Positions 1 through 5,528 of a stretch of 8,799 bases of DNA are shown here, one piece after another (the stretch's first letter is position 1; each line of letters begins with the position of its first letter). Below the pieces are notes generated by a model, which was given only the letters and a program-made list of their open reading frames with translations, did no database searches and had not been told where the DNA came from. Source of the DNA: Acidobacteriaceae bacterium (lineage in GTDB: Bacteria > Acidobacteriota > Terriglobia > Terriglobales > Acidobacteriaceae); the NCBI GenBank assembly GCA_030044455.1, contig JASHVU010000755.1, forward strand, positions 1 through 8,799, written 5' to 3'. Position numbers and translations under genes: made by a program.

Positions 1-623
1 CCTCGATCAGCCCCACCACCGCGTCGGCTCCGGCTGATGCTGCCAAGGAATTCGACAAAGCTCACTCCGAAGAGATGGGGAATCATATGGACAGCGCGCG
101 GAAACATCTGCAGAAAGCTGTCAATATATACCCGCAGTTTGCTGAAGCCTGGTATCAACTGGGCAGGCTTGAGGAGACGGATAAGCCGGACGATGCCTTA
201 AGCGCATATCGGAAGTCCGCAGCAGCCGATCCGAAGTACACCCCGCCGTACGAGCACATTGCGGCGATATGCGCAGTCCAGAAGAAATGGCAGGAAGTGC
301 TGGATGCAACCAGCCATGCACTGCAACTTGTGCCCGCCGGCACGCCTCAGATCTGGTATTTCGACGCCGTCGGAAACTTCAACCTGAAGAACGTGTCCGT
401 TGCTCAAACTGCCGCGGAGACATCTCTGAGCATGGACCCGAACCATCTTGCTCCCAACACCGAACAGCTTCTCGCTGTCATGTTGGCAGCCCAAGGCGAA
501 TACCAGGATGCTCTGGACCACTTGCGCCACTGTCTGACCTACATGCCGCCCGGACCCAATGCGGACCTGGTAAAGCAGCAGGTGGCTCAACTGGAGAAGA
601 TTGTGCCGACAGCCGCCAAGTAG
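1..623 (+). CDS. Tetratricopeptide-repeat protein, 3' part (5' end outside window)
   Basis: The reading frame is open from position 3 to the TAG at 621-623, giving about 206 visible residues. There is no stop before the first ATG (75), so the true start lies upstream and 75 is probably internal. After an Ala/Pro/Ser-rich stretch (residues 1-15) come about four to five TPR-like helical pairs. The clearest is AEAWYQLGRLEE followed by DDALSAYRKSAAADP; others are centred on ICAVQKKWQEVLDATSHAL and LLAVMLAAQGEYQDALDHL. TPRs form an alpha-solenoid for protein-protein contacts. Acidobacteria carry many exported TPR proteins of this style, but the N-terminus is missing, so a signal peptide or extra domain cannot be judged. 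No catalytic residues are visible and the partner is unknown. The gene ends in a Lys-rich helix and is followed by 322 bp before cutC, so it is probably a separate transcription unit. Confidence 0.85.
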   Translation, partial: SISPTTASAPADAAKEFDKAHSEEMGNHMDSARKHLQKAVNIYPQFAEAWYQLGRLEETDKPDDALSAYRKSAAADPKYTPPYEHIAAICAVQKKWQEVLDATSHALQLVPAGTPQIWYFDAVGNFNLKNVSVAQTAAETSLSMDPNHLAPNTEQLLAVMLAAQGEYQDALDHLRHCLTYMPPGPNADLVKQQVAQLEKIVPTAAK

Positions 624-737
624 CGGTCCGCAATCATTGCTTGCTGTGGCTCGACGCAGGGCTTACAGCACTGGCCGAGCTGCAATGACCATAATTAAGT
701 AAAATGATCATCGCGATGTTCCAAAATGCCGTGAACG

Positions 738-746
738 TGCTATGAT
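738..746 (+). promoter_or_regulatory. Candidate extended -10 promoter ahead of cutC
   Basis: TGC-TATGAT matches an extended -10 element (TGn-TATAAT with one mismatch). The region 17 bp further upstream (718-723, gttcca) is a poor -35, so the call rests on the extended -10 alone. A transcript starting near 753 would have a leader of about 190 nt containing the hairpin at 780-806. Acidobacterial promoter consensus is poorly defined, so this is a weak prediction. Confidence 0.25.
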
Positions 747-779
747 CGTTCGAAATTCAATTCCAACTGGGCTCGAGAG

Positions 780-806
780 GCTGCTGGAACATTGAGTTCC
801 GGCAGC
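780..806 (+). other. Stable hairpin upstream of cutC
   Basis: An 11-bp stem (780-790 gctgctggaac with 796-806 gttccggcagc) closes a 5-nt loop (attga). The only non-Watson-Crick position would be a G-U wobble in RNA. No run of T follows on the + strand (next bases tgaactcgga), so it is unlikely to be a standard intrinsic terminator for the TPR gene. It may be a leader structure of the cutC transcript, a Rho-dependent stop region, or part of a dispersed repeat. Confidence 0.45.
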
Positions 807-945
807 TGAACTCGGATATCCATCACCTGTCGTTTTGGCAAACTGATCACAATTCGGTTGACTCCATGTGGAGCAGAGACGCTTCTCACCGGCCACTGCC
901 CCGAACTTGAAAACATACGTCAAGGGATTGCAAGCGAGTCTTTTT

Positions 946-1683
946 ATGGCGTTGTTCTTTTTTGAGTTATGCGCAGAAAGCGTTGAGGCAGTGTGTGCCG
1001 CCGAGTCAGGCGGAGCTGACAGGATCGAGTTATGCGCGCAACTCACCTTGGGAGGGACCACTCCTTCGAGGAAGTTGACGGCTGCAAGCGTGAGGGCGGT
1101 TTCGATCCCAATTCATGCATTGATACGTCCGCGCGCCGGAGATTTCATTTTCTCTAGCCGGGAATATGAGCTGATGCGTCGGCAAATCGACGAAGCAAAG
1201 TCTTGTGGCGCCAGCGGAGTCGCGCTTGGAGTGTTGCAGGCTGACGGCTGCGTGGATGTGAAGCGAACGGCCGCTCTGGTGGAGTATGCGCAGCCAATGG
1301 GAACGACCTTCCACCGGGCGTTCGATGAGACTCCCAAACTGAGCGATGCGCTGGAGCAGGTAATCGAAACCGGGGCCACCGGTCTTCTTACTTCAGGAGG
1401 CGCACCCGAAGTGCTGCTTGGAGCCGAACGGATCGCGAAGCTGATCGAGCAGGCAGATGGGCGTATTCAGATCATCGCCGGGGGTGGTTTGCGATTGGCG
1501 TCACTGACTGAAGTGGTGCGGCGTTCGGGCACATTCTCGCTGCACGGCTCATTGTCGAACTCGAATGGCTCGAACGGCCCAGGAGTGGATCCAGCGCGGC
1601 TCGAAGCCGATATACGCGAAGCTGTGAGACTGCTGCGCGGCGAGTATGAACTGATGCAAGCGCAGGCCTCGGAGCGGCATTAG
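946..1683 (+). CDS. cutC: CutC family protein (copper homeostasis protein CutC)
   Basis: The product is a TIM-barrel protein of the CutC family, 245 residues, close to the usual 240-250. Family motifs appear in order: SGGADRIELC (21-30), GGTTPS (36-41), IRPRAGDF (60-67), TFHRAFD (121-127), LTSGG (148-152), a GGG turn (179-181) and HGS (200-202). The start at 946 is chosen because MALFFFELCAESVEAV aligns with the typical N-terminus. An in-frame ATG at 868 would add 26 atypical residues. The ribosome site is weak (gcgag, 7 nt upstream). A Ser/Asn/Gly-rich loop (204-213) follows the HGS motif and looks lineage-specific. CutC is cytoplasmic. It was named for copper tolerance in E. coli, but that phenotype was later attributed to the sRNA MicL at the cutC 3' end, so the biochemical role is unsettled. 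The gene converges on the DeoR-type regulator, which may hint at sugar metabolism, but no link is shown. Confidence 0.93.
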   Translation: MALFFFELCAESVEAVCAAESGGADRIELCAQLTLGGTTPSRKLTAASVRAVSIPIHALIRPRAGDFIFSSREYELMRRQIDEAKSCGASGVALGVLQADGCVDVKRTAALVEYAQPMGTTFHRAFDETPKLSDALEQVIETGATGLLTSGGAPEVLLGAERIAKLIEQADGRIQIIAGGGLRLASLTEVVRRSGTFSLHGSLSNSNGSNGPGVDPARLEADIREAVRLLRGEYELMQAQASERH

Positions 1684-1718
1684 GCGAGTTTCGTGATCGA
1701 GCGGAGAGTGCGAACCGG

Positions 1719-2504
1719 TCAAACTTTAATGACGCGAGTTCCCTGGCGTTCAAAAGGCGCAATGGCGTCGGCAGTGGCGTTCGTGTCGGTGATGAGCACC
1801 TGAATCTCGTTGATGGCGCAAACGATGGCCGGACTCACCTTGCCGATTTTGCTGGAATCGGAAACCACGATCACCTGTTTGCTTTGCTTGAGCATCTTGC
1901 GGTAGACAAGCGCCTCATCGGCCTCAAGAGAAGTGGCGCCGCGTTCGGCATCAAGCCCGGTGACGCTCAAAAAAACCTTGTCCATATAAACGCTGTCGAG
2001 AAAACTGAGCGCGGCATTGCCTGAGAGCGCAAAAGACCAGGCCCAAAGCATGACGCCGCCGGTCAAATATGTGCGGATCGAAGTGCGATTGCAGAGTTCC
2101 ATGCCGATATTGAGGGCATTGGTGACGACCTGGATTTTTTCGCGGTGACGAAGGCTGCGACCGATGTGGGTTGTTGTGGTACCCGCGGAAAGGCCGACGG
2201 TTTCGCCTTCCTGAATCATTTCTGCGGCCGCCAAACCAATGCGGCGCTTCTCGGCGGCGTGACGCTGCTCGCGTGCAATGAAGGAGCTGTCGTAGCGGTA
2301 CGGCTCGTAAAGAAGCGGCTCGGCGAGTTCAGCCCCGCCATGAGTACGGCGAATCAACCCACGGTTCTCGAGCCGGGCAAGATCGCGACGAATGCTGGGA
2401 GTAGAGGCGCCGGCGATGGCCTGAATCTCCTCGAGGGAGGCGGTTTCAGACTTGAGGAGAAACTTGACAATCTCTTCCGATCGCCGACTGATCGATTCCG
2501 ACAT
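1719..2504 (-). CDS. DeoR/GlpR-family transcriptional repressor
   Basis: This 261-residue protein has the full length and layout of DeoR-family repressors. The N-terminal winged helix-turn-helix spans about residues 6-58 and contains the hallmark TPSIRRDLARLENRGLIRRT followed by HGGA. The C-terminal DeoR sensor domain, related to sugar-phosphate isomerases, carries SAGTTTTHIGRSL (106-118), VTNA (127-130), LTGG (147-150), DKVFLSVTGLD (175-185) and the DSSKIGK signature (216-222). Such proteins bind operators as oligomers and are released by phosphorylated sugars or related metabolites. The effector cannot be deduced here. ATG at 2504 fits the family N-terminus, though no clear Shine-Dalgarno precedes it. 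The gene is monocistronic and converges with cutC, the two stops lying 35 bp apart. Its target is not evident. DeoR members often control adjacent sugar kinase or aldolase genes, and none are in this window. Confidence 0.93.
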   Translation of the reverse strand: MSESISRRSEEIVKFLLKSETASLEEIQAIAGASTPSIRRDLARLENRGLIRRTHGGAELAEPLLYEPYRYDSSFIAREQRHAAEKRRIGLAAAEMIQEGETVGLSAGTTTTHIGRSLRHREKIQVVTNALNIGMELCNRTSIRTYLTGGVMLWAWSFALSGNAALSFLDSVYMDKVFLSVTGLDAERGATSLEADEALVYRKMLKQSKQVIVVSDSSKIGKVSPAIVCAINEIQVLITDTNATADAIAPFERQGTRVIKV

Positions 2505-2542
2505 ATCACGGCAATTCTACTCCGCAGATTCGGGGAGCAAGC

Positions 2543-2571
2543 ATTTTCTGCCTGCCGGATCAAGATTTCAA
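2543..2571 (-). promoter_or_regulatory. Candidate sigma70-type promoter for the deoR-family gene
   Basis: On the minus strand TTGAAA (2571-2566; 5 of 6 to TTGACA) is separated by exactly 17 bp from GAAAAT (2548-2543; 4 of 6 to TATAAT). Transcription would begin near 2536, giving a leader of about 30 nt before the ATG at 2504. Both position and spacing fit, but the -10 is mediocre and there is no independent support. Confidence 0.35.
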
Positions 2572-2712
2572 CTGAAAAGTCCCCAAATGGACAAATTTGC
2601 GTGCGGTGTTTCGCAGGTTTGTTTTCCTGGGCATCACGTAAATCAGCGACAGCGCCCAGGACAAAGCCGGACGGTATTACGAGAGGACCGGATTGCCCAG
2701 ACCCTGTAGAAA

Positions 2713-2964
2713 ATGTCAACTGCGATACTAGACGGCGACCCTGCTGGAACTGCCAACTGTTACACAGAACATTTAGACCGCTACTATATTCAGCGCGATT
2801 GGAACAGATCCTCGATTCGCGATCACTGGACCCAGTGGCTGACCAAGGATTCGGAGAGGATCACTTCGCTCTCAATCAAGTATCTGCATGTGGATCGGGC
2901 CAATGGGACGTCTACCCGCGCTCCCCTCGTAAAAGACCCGCGCATCACGACGGCTGCGGGCTAG
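2713..2964 (+). pseudogene. Probable fragment of an NTF2/SnoaL-like domain protein
   Basis: The 83-residue ORF resembles the first two-thirds of an NTF2-like cone domain: an initial helix with GDPAGTANCYTEHLDRYY, a DWNRSSIRDHW stretch (helix plus Trp), then strands SERITSLSIKYLHVDRANG and a degraded TRAPLVKDPRITTAAG. In acidobacteria such domains often sit at the end of kinase or TPR proteins, or stand alone at 110-150 residues. This copy lacks the final strands. It begins three bases after an in-frame TAG (2707-2709), has no visible Shine-Dalgarno, and stops inside the left arm of the palindrome at 2961-3017. A decayed remnant is the most likely reading; a short expressed protein is possible. 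The family assignment rests on pattern recognition only. Confidence 0.4.
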
Positions 2965-3017
2965 AGCCTGTTATGAACTTTCCCGTGGCCTGCGCGAAAG
3001 TTCATAACAGGCCCTAG
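2961..3017. repeat. 57-bp palindromic mini-element bounded by CTAG
   Basis: Arms 2961-2981 and 2997-3017 are reverse complements over 21 bp with a single mismatch (2965/3013); one more pair (2982/2996) leaves a 13-nt spacer. Each arm begins with CTAG followed by the core gcctgttatgaacttt. CTAG ends fit the YTAR target-site preference known for some IS5-family elements, and the arms have the length of terminal inverted repeats. The structure could be two abutting IS ends, meaning a minimal MITE or a collapsed IS remnant. Alternatively it is a bidirectional terminator hairpin between converging genes, although no T-tract follows on either strand. The TAG of the NTF2-like fragment (2962-2964) and the TAG of the minus-strand regulator (3016-3014) lie in opposite arms. 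Confidence 0.7.
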
Positions 3018-4345
3018 TGAGTTACCGCGCGCACGGCCACAATTGACGCATCACCGGGTACTGCATTCTCGACGGTGGTGGTGAGCAGCACCTGGAAGTA
3101 AGGCGGAATCGTCTTGTGATCGGGTGACAGCGCGGCGAGGGCGTTGCGTAGCTGAGCCATTTTCTCGGGGCTGGTCAGGAATTCGATGGCGGCCTGGGAG
3201 CCCTGGGTATAGATACCGTAGATCAGGAGAACGCGGTTCTCCTTCTTATCGTTGGGGAGCATGAGTACCAGCGCGTAGTCGCGCGTGAGCTCGTTGGTCA
3301 CGGGATCGAACTCCGGTTTGTAGAGAGGCTTCTCGCCAGGCTGGGGGCTGCGATTGAAGATCACGCCGTCTTCGAAGTGAAAGCCCTCTACATTCAGAAA
3401 CACCCGCCCGCTCCACGATTGATTGCCCCCGAGCAGGATTACGTTGTTGTTCTTGATCTGTTCAAAGTCCACGAGCCGGGATTGGCTTACCGGGCAGGAG
3501 TCGCCCACCCGGAAGAACATCTCGCACAAATCCACCAGCCCGATCGTCTCTCCCACCGAGGTGAAATCGGTGAGCGATGGGACGAAGATGAAGCGCTTGA
3601 GCTCGCGGAAGTGAATGGTGTCGCGAAATTCAGGCAGGCTGGCCTTGGGAATTTCGTGCCCCGAGGCGATGGTCTGCTGGCTATCACCGCCGTGCGCCGC
3701 GCGCAGAATGGGATGGTTGGGAATCACGATGAGCGGAGCTGCAGCGGGAGGGAGGAAAGGATGCCAGAACCAGTCAAGGTTGGCGGGCAGCGTGGTAGCA
3801 GCGTGCTGGGTGGAGGCCGGACCGGCTGCCGTGGCGCCGCGGCGGGCGAGTTGAAGGCTGAGCACCACACATAACACTGCCAAAATCACAACGAATGCGA
3901 CAAGAATCTGGTTCGATCGTTGCGGAACGGAGGCAGTTTCAGCCGTGACGGCCACCAGTGGGGCTGCAGCCTCTAGCCCATTTTCCGGCTCAATACGGGT
4001 GAAGACCGGCACATAGTGGCCGGACGGCAATTCCATACGGATGAGACTGCTCTGGCCTTCATCTTCGTAATACTTCTTGAGCAGGCGGCGGATCTCGTGC
4101 GCCTGCACGCGGACGATTGGATCCTTTTGCTGGTCGAAGTCGGTTCCGCGGTCGTAGACCTCTGTGCCGATGAGGTATTCGTTGAGTTTCTCACTGTTGC
4201 CCTGGAAGGTCTGCTCGGTAATGAACTCAAGAAACCGGATCTTCTTAGGCGAGCTGGCAAAGAGCTTACTTTGTACAACACGGCGAAGTTCCTCGCGCTT
4301 TTCGTAGGTTGAGAAACCATTGGCCGGGTTGGAATGTTGCACCAC
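3014..4345 (-). CDS. Membrane-anchored winged-helix (OmpR/CadC-like) regulator with unknown extracytoplasmic domain
   Basis: Numbering is from the GTG at 4345 (443 residues). Residues about 20-115 match an N-terminal module recurrent in acidobacteria, laid out like the OmpR/CadC winged helix: FLEFITEQTFQG, then LNEYLIGTEVYDRG, then DPIVRVQAHEIRRLLKKYYED and the wing LPSGHYVPVF. A hydrophobic segment at about 147-165 (LVAFVVILAVLCVVLSL) is followed by RR, a single-pass anchor. The 270-residue remainder includes IPNHPILRAAHGG, NNNVILLGGNQSW, NRSPQPGEKPLY and YGIYTQGSQAAIEFL; I recognise no named domain. Family logic suggests a one-component, ToxR-like sensor with cytoplasmic DNA binding and an outside input domain. 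The first possible start is a GTG at 4396, directly after an in-frame stop; 4345 is preferred because GGGGAG lies 6 nt ahead and the family N-terminus fits. Ligand and targets are unknown, and no regulatory partner is adjacent. Confidence 0.8.
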   Translation of the reverse strand: MVQHSNPANGFSTYEKREELRRVVQSKLFASSPKKIRFLEFITEQTFQGNSEKLNEYLIGTEVYDRGTDFDQQKDPIVRVQAHEIRRLLKKYYEDEGQSSLIRMELPSGHYVPVFTRIEPENGLEAAAPLVAVTAETASVPQRSNQILVAFVVILAVLCVVLSLQLARRGATAAGPASTQHAATTLPANLDWFWHPFLPPAAAPLIVIPNHPILRAAHGGDSQQTIASGHEIPKASLPEFRDTIHFRELKRFIFVPSLTDFTSVGETIGLVDLCEMFFRVGDSCPVSQSRLVDFEQIKNNNVILLGGNQSWSGRVFLNVEGFHFEDGVIFNRSPQPGEKPLYKPEFDPVTNELTRDYALVLMLPNDKKENRVLLIYGIYTQGSQAAIEFLTSPEKMAQLRNALAALSPDHKTIPPYFQVLLTTTVENAVPGDASIVAVRAVTH

Positions 4346-5428
4346 TTCGAGCTCCCCAGCAGCGAAGCGCAAGACCAGAAGGATGAGGGGCTTCACTCAA
4401 CCGAACTTCACCGTAATCCGGCATCGTATGCCATGTCAAGGACAGGCGCGAATGCGGCGTTGAACTGCATGGGCCGGCGACTTACGGTTATTTGAGCCGT
4501 TAATCCCAGTTATTTACCCCGAATTCTGCTTCTGAATGCAAGGGCAAGAAGAATGGGTGGCGGCACGTGCGGGAACAGATGGGGCTACCCCCAATCATCT
4601 CTGAAAATAATTTGATTATTTGCAAACGGTTAGTGAAAGAATCCGTGCTAAGCGTATTACCATCAACGCGCTGCGGCCAAGTATGGACAAATAAACGGGT
4701 TATGCGCCATCTTTCGCGCCTCACAGGATGCAACTCTATGAAAACAAAGATCACGAGTTTGTCTGCGTTGGGGCGCTAAAAGCAGCACTTAAACGAATGC
4801 GGCTCCGGGTGATTGGCTGCTGTTCAGCCATCGATCAGGGGCCGTTTTTCAGAATGCTTCTTTGCCCGTATATGAATGTAGCGCGGAACGGGGAAATTAC
4901 CTGCAATGTGTCACGAACTAAAGTGAAAGCTTTTGAAGCCCGAGCCGGAGCGAGGGCGGATCACTCTCGAGTAGCGTTGAAGCGTCTCAGATGGACGGGG
5001 AGCGAAGAGGGTGATGTAGATCGATGGAGGTTTTGGCCAACCAGAGCCAGGATGAGCTTCCGCCGCCAGAGACGAAATGCGTTGGCAAGAGACAAACGCA
5101 TGGCTATGAAGAGCCTTGTGAATCGAGAGGTTAAAGCACGATTCCCCGGTCGTGCCCTGACACTGTGTGCCTTCCGATTGAGTTTCTCCGCAGCTTGTAA
5201 AGCGAGGCGTTGAAAGAAAAGCGGTTATGGCCTGGCTGTTGGTCTCTGTAAAGGAAATGTCTCAGCGCCGACTCGCTGGGACTCCTCGGTGGTCTTATGC
5301 CATCCCTTTCCCCATGCTCGAGCGCGGGGCTGACAACCACTTCACCTGCGGCGCGCTTAACGTCACTCATAACCTCGATTACCTTGTTGATCGTATTCTC
5401 GAGGGCCTACAAGGAATGAGAGCTTCGA

Positions 5429-5440
5429 GGAAACGTTTCC
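5429..5440. promoter_or_regulatory. LacI-family operator-like palindrome upstream of the glycosidase/receptor pair
   Basis: The perfect 12-bp palindrome GGAAACGTTTCC has the central CG and AAnCGnTT core typical of LacI/GalR-family operators. It ends 88 bp before the glycosidase ATG, a normal place for an operator of that unit. No convincing -35/-10 pair was found around it, and no LacI-family gene is in the window, so the cognate repressor would be encoded elsewhere. Many sugar-uptake genes are controlled this way, which fits the downstream genes. Confidence 0.5.
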
Positions 5441-5460
5441 CCATGCAATGCGGCTAGCCA

Positions 5461-5494
5461 GCTCTCACAAGCGGCAGCGCGGAAACGCGAGAGC
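5461..5494 (+). other. Potential leader hairpin with GNRA tetraloop before the glycosidase gene
   Basis: An outer stem (5461-5465 gctct with 5490-5494 agagc) encloses an inner stem CGCG-GAAA-CGCG (5478-5489), whose loop is a GNRA-class tetraloop. A 12-nt bulge on the 5' side separates the stems. It lies between the LacI-type operator and the start codon, ending 34 nt before the ATG, so it would be in the 5' leader if transcription starts near the operator. A role in translation control or mRNA stability is speculative. Confidence 0.3.
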
Positions 5495-5528
5495 CTAGGC
5501 ACTCGGACGCCGGGGGACCAGGGAAAAG

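Larger units (their letters stand above)
624..945. other. Spacer between TPR gene and cutC, with inverted repeats
   Basis: No convincing gene lies in these 322 bases. Positions 634-640 (tcattgc) and 682-688 (gcaatga) are complementary, as are 642-647 (tgctgt) and 665-670 (acagca). RNA from here could therefore fold just after the TPR stop, but no T-tract follows, so it is not a textbook intrinsic terminator. A candidate promoter and a strong hairpin are listed separately. Reading the cutC frame upstream to the ATG at 868 would add 26 residues that do not look like the family's N-terminus. Confidence 0.5.
4346..5528. other. Gene-poor 1.18-kb region upstream of the glycosidase gene
   Basis: Open frames exist here, but none has recognisable composition or motifs. 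The largest on the + strand (4728-5213, 161 codons) is Arg-rich, with the look of a chance frame. Another (5227-5457) runs through the LacI-type operator and is not recognised. At 4738 a short frame reads MKTKITSLSALGR then stop, preceded by agga 9 nt upstream; it looks like the start of an exported protein but is only 13 residues long. The part around 4590-4700 is more AT-rich than its flanks and contains a 7-bp stem with a 3-nt loop (4605-4621). No tRNA-like T-arm or other known RNA was seen. The region probably holds regulatory DNA for both flanking genes plus decayed sequence. Confidence 0.5.

Noticed and set aside
868..945. Use of the ATG at 868 as the cutC start
   Set aside because: It would add 26 residues unlike any CutC N-terminus; the ATG at 946 restores the expected length and beginning.
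2145..3017. A 290-codon + strand open frame across the DeoR gene and the following spacer
   Set aside because: Its first part is the antisense of the clearly recognisable DeoR-family gene, and the rest is Arg/Pro/Cys-rich without motifs.
3377..3874. A 165-codon + strand open frame opposite the membrane regulator
   Set aside because: It is antisense to the sensor part of the minus-strand regulator and has no family signal.
4346..4396. Use of the GTG at 4396 as the start of the membrane regulator
   Set aside because: It sits directly after an in-frame stop, lacks a ribosome site and adds residues outside the family domain; the GTG at 4345 has GGGGAG 6 nt upstream. It cannot be fully excluded.
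4728..5213. A 161-codon + strand open frame in the gene-poor region
   Set aside because: No recognisable domain, strongly Arg-rich in its second half, no convincing ribosome site; treated as a chance frame.
5227..5457. A 76-codon + strand open frame (ALNVTHNLDYLVDRILEGL near its end)
   Set aside because: The last third vaguely recalls the C-terminal strand and helix of PLP-dependent aminotransferases, but the match is too weak to name, and the frame runs through the LacI-type operator.
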